From: Vitellaria paradoxa | Lineage: Eukaryota; Streptophyta; Magnoliopsida; Ericales; Sapotaceae | Direction of reading: 5' to 3' | Length of the DNA stretch: 64,000 nt | Assembly: GCA_019916065.1 (NCBI GenBank) | Contig: CM034237.1 | Coordinates: forward strand, 24,511,752 to 24,575,751 | Shown here: one piece after another, positions 45,434 through 57,214 of the stretch | How positions within the stretch are numbered: position 1 is the stretch's first letter | Layout: each line of letters starts with the position of its first letter | The notes under the pieces: generated by a model | Seen by the model: only the letters and a program-made list of their open reading frames with translations | What the model was told of the DNA's origin: nothing | Database searches by the model: none | Position numbers and translations under genes: made by a program

Positions 45434-47147
45434 TTTACATGATAATTTTTGTGCCAAAATTGCAGAAATTTTAAATTTTTTAGCAGATTTGAGCTTGAAT
45501 TCTTGGCTTTAGCACATTTACACCTCCTTATTGGCCCTTGTTGGTTTGGTTGATAATGTCCTTGAGTGAGAGAGTGATAAGTGAGTCTTGTTCAGAGTTT
45601 CAATAGGAAACTTAATTCAAGTTGAGTGTGTAATGACCTTGTGCACTTTAGTGACTAGCATGTTGAAAAGCTTATGTGCCTAGGAGTGGATTTTGTTTGA
45701 CAGTGGTTAATTGAGTATTTTTGGACTAGGTGGAGACTTATACCACTATGGTGAGCTTTTGAGCCTATTCTTATTTTCTTGAGGGGTTACACAGACTCAC
45801 AGCTCTTTTACTCCTTACTTTGAATTTCAATGCACCAATTGCATCACACACACTTGCATGAGTTTCCCTTGGCATATGATGAGTTGTTGTAAACTTTGAA
45901 TATGATGCTAGGCCATCTTTGATATTGTTGGGCCTACCTATCCATCTTTGATATAAAATCTCCCTAGGAACCAACTTGAAGCCTTGTTAATAAAGTGTGT
46001 GATTGTGATATTTACATTTCTTCTTTTGGCTCCTCCCTCATATATGATCCTTTAACCTGATTCACACAATCTTAAGCCCTACCCTTACATGTCTTGGGTT
46101 GAAAATGTGCTCAATGTTGATGATGTGGATGGAGGTTAGAGCTTTCGAGTGTATATAGAGAGGACAAATGGGGTGGAGAATTCAATTAATAAAAAAAAGA
46201 GCAACATTCCTCGTTCTTTTTGTTTATGAAATTTAGGGACTTGTTTATGGATTGTATATTTGCCATTGCCCCAAGGGTAACAGTTAGTAGGAATAAGCTT
46301 CTTATTGGGATTATTGTTGGAGTATTGGACAAGAAATGGGTTAATTGGGCTTTGTGTGCACTGCAAGATCTTTATCCTGAGACATGTGCTTTGATTTCCG
46401 TATCTTTCATTGGTAACCACTACCCCAGGCCAAGTTACAACCGAAATAAGACCTAGTGGATTCTAAGTGAGCAACTCTCATTTTGTGCATATAGTGGTCT
46501 TGTGTGAGTTGTGCTGTGATCTTTTGCATATGCATCGAAATATTGTTATGAGCTGTCCACTTTGAACTTCAAATTTAGTTCACTCTCTTGTTTTTGGGGT
46601 TATGTGCAACTAGGAAGGCATCATATGCTATTAGATAAGTGTGAACCCTTGATGAGTGAATTTTTTTCTATGAGTGGTATTCTGTGAGAATTTGAAGTCA
46701 AAACCTAGTTCCATTTATGCTCTTACAACCTTGTTGAATGAATGAAACAAGTGTGTACACATGTTCTTCTTACATTGGTAGTCCATACATTTTTACATAG
46801 CATTACGGAACGACACATGATATTTGAATTTTGTGACTTGTTGGGTTTGAGCTTGATTCATTCTTGATCTTAATCACTTTTCGACATTTTGAGACCAACC
46901 CATAGATGTTTGTGGGTAGCATCACTGCAAACCCTCACGAGACCTTACTCATCCACTAGCAGGAACCGAGGGGTTTAAAGGGCTTGCCTCACACGCTATG
47001 TGTGGCCGTGTGTCTCCTACGAAAATGGACCTCCCATTTAGTTAAAATGTTTAGTCTTTCTTTTCATTTGAATAATAAGGGTTTGCTTGGTAAATGTTCA
47101 TTTCTCTTTGGTCATAATTCTTTCCATTCCTAGGGACTAGTAATGTC

Positions 47148-47160
47148 TAGGTTGGGGGTG
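47148..47160 (+). other. Polypurine tract of A at the 3' LTR
   Basis: taggttgggggtg directly precedes the LTR start TGATTGCATG at 47161. Confidence 0.85.
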
Positions 47161-48718
47161 TGATTGCATGCAATCATTGATATTTTTGGTTTCATTTCGC
47201 ACTCTTTTTGTGAAAATTTTATCAAGTACAATGCCATTTTATCTTATTTTGATTAGTTCAATGTTTTTGTGTGTTTTGTAGGAAAATGGAGAAACGTAGC
47301 TCAAGGAAGTCAAGTTGGAGCCTAAAATTGCAATTCTGGACTGAGGTGGTCATCCTTGGGCGCACAACTGAGCAACACCTCGTGCACCCATAGGGGCTAG
47401 ATTGTGTAGGAGTGGCTTGGAGAGAGCCATGGGCGCACGTATGCTCTGGTGCACGAGGCCTCGGGCCCACAACTGTGCAGCCCCACATGTGGCCACAGAG
47501 AGGTGAGATGCTGGCAAATGTGAAGACCTTAAGGCTTGGGCGCACGACCAAACACCATGTGCGCCTGTGACGAGTTTTTCCAGAAAATTTTCAAGAACAA
47601 ATTTGAATTGTGAATTTACCAAGATACCCTTGAGTTTTGTAATATTATAAATAGCCAAATTTCTAATGTTTCCGATCCCCACGCAACTTTTACATTTGGC
47701 CTTTGAAAGTTGTTTTGAAAAGTTTTACATTACATTCCGCACCTAGGGTTAGCATTTTTTTTCATCTTGTTCGTCATTGAGAGAGCTTCATTTCATCTTC
47801 GCTTTAAGATTTATTGTGTAAGTAACACTTTTATTACAGTCAATTAAAAAGTTCTTCATTTTCTTCGTCTTCGTTCTTTGTTTTCACTTCGTAGTACTTC
47901 ACATTCATTATTTGTGTTTGATTTGTTTTTGAAATTGCTTTAACCTACTTCAATATACTTCGTTTTCGTGTTTGTGTGCATAATGAAAATTATTTTCTTT
48001 TCGAAAGACTTTGTTTATGCCTTCGCAATGCTAGGCTAGGGTTTTTCTTAGTCTTAACCTAGGAATGTAAGGAAATCGAAGGAGTTGAATTCGGATAGTT
48101 CGAACCGAAATATGTTTACCATCTTTTGAATAAAAACGTAAGGATTGTAATTATAGATTAATTTTCAAAAACAAATCACCAGTGACAAAGTTGAACTTCA
48201 GTTAGAATCGTGTAAATCAAAGTTTAATTCCATGTCTCGGTAACTTTGAACTTGATTTCAAAATCCTAGATTAGTGATCTCCTTACAAAAAAGGGTTTTC
48301 GACTGTTAAATCTTCCGACCTAATATTACAGGTGTAAGAATTAGGTTACGTTAACTACATATCTGAATTCAGCCCTTCGAGGACATTACAGGATTAGGTT
48401 AAAGCTAAGTGTTTCCATTCACATAGTTTGTTTAAGTTAAATTTACATAGTTTGTTAAAGTTTGCATCTTCGTGTTTTCATTTTTCGTTTAACTTGTATT
48501 TTCAATTTTCAAATCATCGTTCCAATTCCCTATTCGAAAACTCCAAAAAGATTTTCATCTTTTCTTTTTAAAACTTTTGTAAGCATTTTCAAGACCAAGT
48601 TTTCCAACATTTAGTCACACCCTTGCTCCCTGTGGAAGATGACTAGGACTCACCTAGACTAAACTCAACTGACCTCTTATACTTGAGAGTGAGCTACTAC
48701 CAAACTAGAGAGTGGTCA
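47161..48718 (+). repeat. 3' LTR of Athila-like A
   Basis: Starts TGATTGCATGCAATC and ends gagagtggtca. It borders the right ATGAT duplication copy. It is 111 bp shorter than the 5' LTR, mostly from loss of one 104-bp stanza unit. Its stanza array lies at 47355-47570. Confidence 0.9.
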
Positions 48719-48723
48719 ATGAT

Positions 48724-49316
48724 GAATGTGAATATATGTTTGAAAATGTTGGAATGTGATTGATGATGTGCCGGGGGCTGTGGTGGGGCGCGAAAAATAG
48801 GAAGGCTTTTGAAATTACCCTCGGGTTGAAAGACCCAGAGCCTACGAAGGGTTTGGTGTCAATGCCAGTGGGTTAGTAGCCCATAGCATTGTGTGTGTTT
48901 TAGCTCCTCGTGGCCCTGGACGGCGATCCTAAATGACGAAGTCGGTTTATCATTTCCGTTGGGTATTGTCCCATAAAAGGTGATATTGTGGATGCACCCA
49001 ACCCCCGATGACCTATGTGGTTTTGTCAATGTGATTGAATGATGAATAAGTGAAAATGTGGATGTGGAGATGTGATAGAATAATGAATAAGTGCTAATGT
49101 GGATATGGTTGTGTGATATATGTTGAATATGTGATAATGTGATATATGTTGAATATGTGATAATGTGATATGGAACGTGATTGGATATAAGTTTGGAAAT
49201 TTAATAATGAAGAAAAATTGGAATTGAATACAATACTATGATGATGTTGAGTGATGGTAAACACTTACTTAAGTTGAAAACTAATTGATATTTATGAATT
49301 GTTATGGCGTATAGAA
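48724..49316 (+). repeat. 5' LTR of C, second segment
   Basis: Continues the C LTR after the A insertion and matches about 56223-56780 of the 3' LTR. It ends at the left target duplication of the RTE LINE (ggcgtatagaa, 49306-49316). Confidence 0.88.
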
Positions 49317-49572
49317 ACTCTGCCTATGTGTTTTTTTCATAGCCGGTCCCAAGTCCGGATAAAGGAGGAGGGTTGTGTTAGGTAGTCGACAGCCAACATA
49401 AAACTTTGTTGAATTTTTTTATGGATTTTTTAGCACCTAATGAGATTTCGTGGGGGCGTTTCCTACTTAGCGACGCATTGTGTGGTCTAAGTACAGTGTT
49501 AAATAAGCAAGGACCGCTACATCGGCGCCCGGGTGCAGTGTTAAATAGGTAAGGGTCCTCACACTTTCCTGG

Positions 49573-52418
49573 ATGAGTGGGGGGGCAAGGAAGTTAGTCC
49601 AAAATAGAAGGCTGAGATTAGGTACTTGGAACATTGGGAGTTTAATTGGAAAACTTATAGAAGTGGTGAATACAATGGAAAGAAGAAGAATCGCAATTGC
49701 TTGCTTGCAAGAAACGAAGTGGGTGGGACAGAAAGTTAAAGAGATTGAGAGGACTGGGTATAATTTATGGTATACGGGACTTAATAGATCGAGAAATGGG
49801 GTCAGCATAGTAGTAAGCAAGGACCTAAAGGAAGATATAGTTAATGTAAAATGCTGTGGAGATAGGTTTATTGCAATTAAGTTAGTGTTAGGAGAAGAAA
49901 TAGTAAACGTAATTATTGCTTATGCCCCCCAGGTGGGCTTAGGAGATGTACATAAGGAGAAGTTTTGGGAAGACTTGGAAGGAATGCTAGTAGAGATACC
50001 TCATGGAGAGATGGTTTTCATAGGAGGAGATTTGAACGGTCATATAGGATGCGATGTAGATGGATACTTAGGAGTACATGGGGGATATGGTTATGGTAAT
50101 AGAAATGAAGAAGGAAAGGATATTTTGGAGTTTGCAGTGGCTTATGATCTCATAGTGACGAACACTTTTTTTAGGAAGAGAGAGGAACATTTGGTGACTT
50201 ATTAGAGTGGCTCCTCAAGGTCACAGATTGCCTTCTTCTTAACTAGGAAAAGAGACCGCGTAGCTTGTAAAGATTGTAAAGTTATACCGGGAGAGAGCTT
50301 GACTGCCTAACATAGGTTGTTGGTCATAGATGTGTAGCTTCAAAGGTAGACTAGAAAAAAGAAGTCGTATAGATGCTCAAAGACTAAATGGTGGAACTTG
50401 AAAGGTGATAAGCAACCAGCATTCAAGGAAAGAGTACTAGAGGAAGACGTTTGGACAGTAAATGAGAGTGCAAATATTACGTGGGATAGGGTAGCAAAGT
50501 GCATTAGGAGGGTAGGGAAAAAAGTCTTAGGAGAATCCAAAGGGAGTGCTTCAGCACAAAAAGAGGCATAGTGGTGGAACGAGGCCATCCAAGACAAGAT
50601 AAGAGTTAAATGAGAGTATTTTAAATCTTAGCAAAACGACCGAAATGAAGCAAACTTGGAGAGGTATAGAGAAACCAAAAAGGCAATTAGTGAGGCTAAG
50701 GCAAAGACACTTGAGGATTTATGTAGGCGACTTGACACTAAGAAGGGCGAAAGAGAGATATTCAAGCTTGCTAAATCCAAAGATAGACGGACCAAGGATT
50801 TAAACCAAGTTAAATGCATTAAGGATAAGGATGAAAAGGTATTAGTAAAGGAATAGGAGATAAAGGAACGTTGGAAGAGCTACTTCTACAAGTTATTTAA
50901 CGAAAGCAATAGTAGTGACATACAATTGGGGCAGTTTACCACTTTTAGGGAAGAATTAAATCTTATGTTCTATAGGAGAATCAGTAAAGAAGAAGTAAAA
51001 GAAGTATTAAAAAGAATGAAGAATGGGAAAGCGGTTGGGCCAGATGGTATCCCTATTGAGGTTTGGAGGTGCTTAGGAGAGAATGACATAAGTTGGTTGA
51101 CAAAACTTTTTAATGTAGTGCTAAATAGCAAAAAGATGCCAGATGCATGGAGGAAAAGTATCCTTATACCCCTATACAAGAACAAAGTAGATATTCAGAA
51201 CTGTGCAAACTACCGCGGGATTAAATTGACGAGCGTACGATGAAATTATGGGAGAGAGTTATTGAGAGAAGACTAAGAAGGACAACAAGCATTTCAAAGA
51301 ATCAATTTGGTTTCATGTCTGAAAGATCAACTATGGAGGCTATCTTTCTCTTGAGGAGGTTAATGGAACAGTATAGAGAATGTCAAAAAGATTTACATAT
51401 GGTGTTCATCGATTTAGAGAAGGCATATGACCGAGTTCTTAGGGAGATTCTATGGAGAGTGTTGGAAAAAAAAAGAGTGTGTGTCGCATATATTGAGGTG
51501 ATAAAGGACATGTATGATAGAGCCATGTCATCTATACGGACGACTAGTGGAGAGACTAACGAGTTCCTTATCACGATTGGTTTACATCAAGGCTCAGCGT
51601 TAAGCTTGTAATTGTTTGCTTTAGTTATGGATGAGATTACAAGACATATTTAGTATGAGGTGCCGTGGTGTATGCTATTTACAGATGATATTTTTTTAGT
51701 AGATTAGACGAGAGAAGGAGTGAATGCCAAGCTAGAATTGTGGTAGGAAACGTTAGAGACAAAAGGGTTTAGGCTAAGCCAATGCAAGATGGAATATATG
51801 GAATGTAAGTTTAGTCAAAGTAGGATAATGGGTAGTATAGAAGTAAGTTTAGGCACACAAAAGATTGTAGAGAAAGATAAATTTAGGTATCTTGGATCTA
51901 TGGTGCAACAAGATGAAGGGATTGATACTGATGTAAGTTACAAGATTCAAGCAGGGTGGACCAAATGTAGGAGTGCTTTAAGGGTCTTGTGCGATCGAAA
52001 AATCCCCCTCTAGGTGAAAGAAAAGTATTATAAGGTGGTGGTTAGACCAGCACTGCTATATGGATCAGAGTGTTGGGCAATAAAGCATAATCATGGTGAG
52101 AAGATGGCAGTTGCAGAGATGAGGATGCTAAGGTGGATGTGCGGGATTATAAGGAAAGATAGGATTAGGAACGAGGAGATTAGGGGCAAAGTAGGAATAG
52201 CACCGATTGAAGATAAAATGAGAGAAAACCGATTAAGATGGTTTGGCCATGTTAGAAGGCATCCAGCGAAGGCACTTGTTAGAAGGTGTGAAAGTATGGA
52301 GATTGCCAGGAGTAGGAGCGGTAGAGGAAGACCCAAGAAAAGTTGGAAAGAAACTATTAAACATGACCTGACCTACCTAGATCTATCGGAGGACATAGCC
52401 TTAAACAGATCTAATTGA
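49573..52418 (+). pseudogene. RTE LINE endonuclease-reverse transcriptase
   Basis: Apurinic-type endonuclease domain first (GTWNIGSLIGK near residue 18, ACLQETKW near 43, IIAYAPQ near 114, GGDLNGHIG near 155). Then comes RT: KMKNGKAVGPDGIP-like block near 51010, YRGIKLTS near 51215, [17 protein letters not shown] near 51307, [12 protein letters not shown] near 51403 and the catalytic box as FTDD near 51683, where FADD is usual. The C-terminal block RPALLYGSECWAIKHN follows near 52045. Breaks: stop at 50203, several between 50308 and 50840, and a frameshift near 51235. Normally one protein does target-primed reverse transcription. Confidence 0.85.
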
Positions 52419-52462
52419 TGTCAACAAATCCATATAGCCGACCCCACCTAGTGGGAAAAGGC

Positions 52463-52499
52463 TTGGTTTGGTTTGATTTGGTTTGGTTTGGTTTGGTTT
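52463..52499 (+). repeat. (TTTGG)n tail of the RTE LINE
   Basis: Seven or so pentamer units, one with TTTGA. Short tandem tails in place of poly(A) are typical of RTE elements. Confidence 0.85.
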
Positions 52500-52513
52500 T
52501 ACGGCATATAGAA

Positions 52514-52860
52514 TGATGTTGGTGTATCTATGTATATATGTACATTGGCATGCATGTGTTGATTTCATACTATATATGTTTGTTTGAGGCATCGTGGGCA
52601 CATGTGGACCCGTGCTCACGTCCTTACAGAGTTTGATGCAAGAACAAGTCATAACAATCAGATGGGCTGATGGGGTTGAATTAGGAATGCTTATGCATGA
52701 GCCCTTCTAAGCTTAGCAAAACTTTTGGTTACTTAGTTTAATTTTTATTTGAAATTGTAATATCGTACATTGAGGACTTATTCGATTTGGTTGTAAGGGG
52801 CCCTAAGGCCTAAGTTATGTATTAATGGGAAGAATGTTGGAAGTATGTGACTCTCTATAG
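52514..52860 (+). repeat. 5' LTR of C, third segment, truncated
   Basis: Continues C LTR similarity to about 52850-52860 (gtatgtgact). The last 190 or so bases expected from C2 (244-430 complement) and the 3' LTR are missing, as is the primer site. Confidence 0.8.
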
Positions 52861-54603
52861 GAAATTGTAGGATTTGGCCTTAATTACCAGATTGGTATGT
52901 TTGAATGCAGGTAAGAGAATTATTGATATTTCAAAGGGATGATCTAAGGTTTGAACACTATAAATAGAAGATGAGTTGAAAAGATAGTTCCAAGACAACA
53001 TTTTATGAGCTTCTGCAATAGATTAATTAATGTCTCAGTACTTTCATGGAGTTAATAACAAGGAGTGTTTAGATGGTTGTTTAGACGAGTGGTAAAATGT
53101 GAATGTTCTTCAGTTATTGATGTGTTGCTCATTTGTTGAAGTCTTAATTATTGAATGAGTATTTATTGAAGTAGAAACAAAGTTGATATGGGACGTAGAC
53201 ATATATATGTTTGTGAATGAAATATCAAGGATGGCATTAAACAGTGAATTAAGGAGTTTCTACTTTGGATTGTTTATGGTTTAAGCTGAAATTTACAATA
53301 GTAATGATGTATTCTATAGTCAGTTAAAATGTTGGCTTGCCAATTAGTTTATAAGGTGTATGTATCTATTTGGGAGTATAGAATCAAGGGAAGGTAATGA
53401 CTTCTAGTTAAAAGAATTAATTGAGCTTAGTTTGATGAGGTTAAAAATTAATGGGCAAGTTCCGTTTACAGTTGGAGATAGGGAAAAGGATGAAATGCAT
53501 GGACAAAAAAAAAAAAAAAAAAACAAAAAGGGGTTCCAGAATGGAATAACCAGCCTACTCAGTTTTATTTGATAGTTTCTTTGTTCATGATTAGTTATGC
53601 TGTGGATTTTAGTTTTAATTAAACTGAAGTAGTTGAGTGGGATTAGAAGTTTGATGGTTCAACAGAGTAATGTGGGTATATACAGAATGGGAGAAATTGA
53701 AATGAAAACAATGCTTGGAAAAAAAAAAGATGTAGGAATAGAGAAGAAGGTTACAAAGTCAGAATAGATAAAGGGTTGGTGGTATGGTTAGCTAGTGGTT
53801 ATATCTCGCCGATGTCTGTTACAGTTAAGTATGATACATTCGATGATGCATCTAAATGTGATTAGTATGATTCTATGGTGAATTATAATGTTGATTTCAA
53901 CCTCAAGTTCAACATAAATATAATGTGACCTATTTGGTTTGTGATATAGTTTTGATTGGATGGACCCCAGTTTTGGTTATAAAGGAATTAAGTATTAAGG
54001 TCATGTGTTTCAATATTAGACCCATTTGGGAGAAACTTGGAAGAAATAGAAAGGTGATTTTTTTTAGGTGATGGTGAATCTAGTACAAGATAAACTGTGC
54101 TAAGGGCAATTGGGTAAATAAGCGCATTAAGGATATCATCAATTCTTATCTGGGGAATATTTATTAAGTGAGAAAAATTATGAAAATTTAAGGTAGTCTA
54201 GATATTAAGATGTGTGGGAAAAGAAGAAGTTCAATTTTATGAAGAAAAAAGATTGGCAGGAAAGATGATCGGATAGAGTATTGTGGGAAACTATATAGTA
54301 AGAAATGAAGGATAAAGATTTGAAAACTTTGTTGCTATTACTTGAAGAGCCATTAGAATAATTATTGTCTTTACAGATGCACAGTGAAGGTATAGTTATT
54401 AGTGTTTTTGAATTGTTATAAGTAATTTGCAAAGTGAATAGAATATTGGTTAATGAATAGAATTTCAAGTTTCGCATGTGTAAGAAATTTCAGGATGATA
54501 AGGAGCTTGTTTAAAGATAAGGGTTTAAGATACGGAGGAGATATCGGCAAGTGTTTGCCTAGAGATCTATGTGGTATAAAATTTCGAGGATGAAATTTTT
54601 TGA
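52861..54603 (+). other. Residual interior of C, non-coding
   Basis: About 1.7 kb between the truncated 5' LTR and the polypurine tract. No gag or pol is recognisable, and there is a poly-A run at about 53505-53523. Only the last bases (gaggatgaaattttttgaag) resemble the closing 'FEDEI' stretch of chromovirus pol. Either a large deletion or replacement removed the genes, or C was a gene-less derivative. Confidence 0.55.
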
Positions 54604-54616
54604 AGAGGAGGGAGAA
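54604..54616 (+). other. Polypurine tract of C
   Basis: gaggagggagaa-type purine run immediately before the 3' LTR start TGTAATACCCC at 54617. Confidence 0.8.
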
Positions 54617-57209
54617 TGTAATACCCCGAACTTTTGTATAAAAGTAAATAGATGGTTACTTGAACATTTTGAGGTAAAAGTATATTGATTAAGTGGTATT
54701 CATTATTAATGGCACTTTAGAGCTGCAAACTTTGAAAAGGGATGGAGCTAAACCATCAAAAGATGGAATTTTAGTTAGAGTGCAGAAGGAGGGTACCTTG
54801 GGCGCACAGAACATGGGTGCCTAAGACCTTAGGCACACACCTGAGAAGGGCTTGGGTGCCTAAGGTATAGTAGATTTGACAAGCATGGGTTGCTCTGCAT
54901 TTTGCAGCCGACCTTTCTCCCCTATGAGCTTATATTTAGCTAGGGGAGGTGTGAGGGTCTGAAATTCACTGTTGGGGATTAAAATATTGCTTAAAATATA
55001 TATATACTTGTGTATATAATGCAAGAGAGAGAGAGAGAAGTTGCTTGGAGAAGAAGAAATCGAGTGAGAATAGAACAAGGAAGAAGAAGAAGAGGAAGAG
55101 GGTAGAAATTTGGAGGTAAGTTCTTATAGCTTGCTTGGAAATCAAATTAATCTTGCAAGAGTGTAATTGGATCCTCAAGGAACCTTTCTATGTGATTTAT
55201 TTGTAGTTTGGACCAAAGGATGAAGAGTTAGAGCTCATCAAAGTTTGGAAGCTTGGAACCGGAGGATACCATCTTGTTGATCCATCTTCTTTTAACTAGA
55301 GGTAGGGATTTAATACTTCTTTCTTACATATGTGATGTGTAACAAGGAGTAGAACACCTTTAGAAAACCTTTTTCGAGTGTTGTATTCATCTATGGAAGC
55401 GAATAGAGGTTATATACACATATATATGTATGTATAGGTTGAGAGAGTGAAGTTGATGTTTAGATCCATAACTTGACCCAAAGTTGATGAAAACTCAAAT
55501 TGTTGGTTTCTTTTGATGCTTAAGAGACTTGTGGTGATGTTAGAAACATAAAATTTCAAGTATATCAACCTTAACTTAGTCAATTTGAAGTCTTAAGAGT
55601 GAAAAACCAAGAAACTAGAAAATAGAGCATGAAACCTGTAACTCGGACCAAGCTATGGGTGCACGAGGTGAGTAACAGTTGGGCGCCCAACACCTTGCGT
55701 GCCCAAGACATGGGCGCTCGGCCTCCTTGGGTGCACGGCTGAGTGCCAGCTTGGGCGCCTATCGAGCCTAGGTCCATTTCATGATTTTGCTTACTTTGAC
55801 CTTCCACCCTAGGATTATTAAAGAGTCGAGTAACATGTTTTTGTATGAAACTTTATTTGTTTAATTGCATGGATTGAGAAAGGGTAATGTGAGCTAAAGA
55901 GTTAGTAAAAGTTGATTTTCTTAAGCCAATGGAATTTAACATGTAAAGTTGGATAAATGTCACTTTGAATAAAATGAATTGGAAGGATACCATGAGATAA
56001 GCGCCTTGACCGACCGGAATAGTGAATGCGTGTCATTAGAAATAAAATGTTGATGAATGTAAGTATGGGATTGAATGAATTAAACAATGATTTAAACAAG
56101 AGGGTCATATTCATAATGTTGATGAATGTTAAATGTTTAATGATGTTTGATCAAAGTTGATATGTGATAGATCTTGGGATGAACCGTAACGTGGATGTTT
56201 TATGGAAAAGTATATGATGATGAATGTGAATACATGTTTGAAAGTGTTGGAATGTGATTGATGAGGTGCTGGGGGCCGTGGTGGGGTGTAGAAAATAAGA
56301 AGGGTTTTGAAATTACCCTCGGGTTGAAAGACCTGGAAACTGCACAAGGTTTGGTGTCAATGCTAGTGGGTTAGTAGCCCACAACATTATGTGTGTTTTA
56401 GCTCCTCGTGGCCCTAGACAGCGATCCTAAACAACGACGTCGGTTTATCGTTTTTATTGGGTATTGGCCCATAAAAGACGATATTGTAGATGCACCCAAC
56501 CTCCAATGACCTGTGTGGTTATGTTAATGTGATTGAATAATGAATAAGTGAAAATGTGGATGTGGAGATGTGATGGAATAATGAATAAGTGCTAATGTGG
56601 ATATGGTTGTGTGATATATGTTGAATATGTGATAATGTGATATGGAACGTGATTGCATATAAGTTTGGAAATTTAATAATGAAGAAAAATTGGAATTGAA
56701 TACAATACTATGATGATGTTGAATGATGGTAAACACTTAAGTTGAAAACTAATTGATATTTATGAATTGTTATGGCATATGGAAGGATGTTGGTGTATCT
56801 ATGCATATATGTATATTGGCATGCATGTGTTGATTTCATACCATATATGTTTGCTTGAGACATCATTGGCACAAGTGGACCCGTGCTCACATCCCTACAG
56901 ATTTTGATGCAAGAACAAGTCATAGCAATTAGATGGGCTAATGGGGTTGAATTAGGAGTGCTTATGCATGAGCCCTTCTAAGCTTAGCAAAACTTTTGGT
57001 TACTTAGTTTAATTTTTATTTGAAATTGTAATGTTGTACATTGAGGTATGTGACTTGGCTATAGCCAAGGTTAAATTTATGTTATCTCATCATATTTTTT
57101 AGGCTCACCTATAGGTTTTTGTATTGCTTTGATCATGGGATGGTTATATTAGTGCATGTTATGTGTGTTTATCACTCACCCCTCGGGTCACGAGATTCGG
57201 GGCGTGACA
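54617..57209 (+). repeat. 3' LTR of C
   Basis: 2593 bp, TGTAATACCCCGAAC to ggggcgtgaca, followed by the target duplication CAAAC. It has stanza clusters at 54797-54860 and 55655-55775. Near 57044 it lacks about 70 bases present in the two other copies. Confidence 0.9.
55655..55775. repeat. Stanza cluster, C 3' LTR (distal)
   Basis: ttgggcgcccaacacc, tgcgtgcccaagac, tgggcgctcgg and cttgggcgcc. Compared with 16190-16310 the units are inserted, lost or altered while the flanks align cleanly. Confidence 0.7.
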
Positions 57210-57214
57210 CAAAC

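Larger units (their letters stand above)
44901..47147 (+). other. Long 3' region of A
   Basis: About 2.2 kb of T-rich sequence with only short, unconvincing ORFs. It is related to B's 21136-23691 and carries two internal polypurine tracts in the same order and spacing. Hydrophobic translation around 45050-45230 comes from T-rich DNA. Confidence 0.65.
16762..48718 (+). mobile_element. Athila-like gypsy element A
   Basis: Ty3/gypsy element flanked by a perfect 5-bp duplication ATGAT (16757-16761 and 48719-48723) inside the C 5' LTR. LTRs are 1669 and 1558 bp; the primer site matches tRNA-Asp. Inside, in order: gag with zinc knuckle, aspartic protease, RT, RNase H, integrase, then a third ORF resembling the Athila ORF1/env-like product, then a long 3' region with polypurine tracts. 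It hosts B (in gag) and a CACTA transposon (between protease and RT). With those removed it is about 13.5 kb, a normal size for Athila. All genes carry stops or frameshifts. Confidence 0.9.
49317..52502 (+). mobile_element. RTE-type LINE in C 5' LTR
   Basis: About 3.2-kb non-LTR retrotransposon. The left end actctgcctatgtg...catagccggtccc is the usual start of this plant RTE family; the right end is a (TTTGG)n tail (52463-52499). It is flanked by ggcgtatagaa (49306-49316) and ggcatatagaa (52503-52513), an 11-bp duplication with one difference. It encodes endonuclease and reverse transcriptase. Confidence 0.88.
15181..57209 (+). mobile_element. Gypsy element C, split by A and an RTE LINE
   Basis: Ty3/gypsy element inserted in the copia D integrase gene with a perfect 5-bp duplication CAAAC (15176-15180 and 57210-57214). 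Its 5' LTR starts at 15181 and is interrupted by A at 16762 and by the LINE at 49317. The 3' LTR is 54617-57209. The short internal remnant (about 52861-54616) ends in a chromovirus-like FEDEI-type tail and polypurine tract but lacks gag and pol, and the end of the 5' LTR plus the primer site are missing. C is therefore an internal-deletion derivative that predates A and the LINE. Confidence 0.85.
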
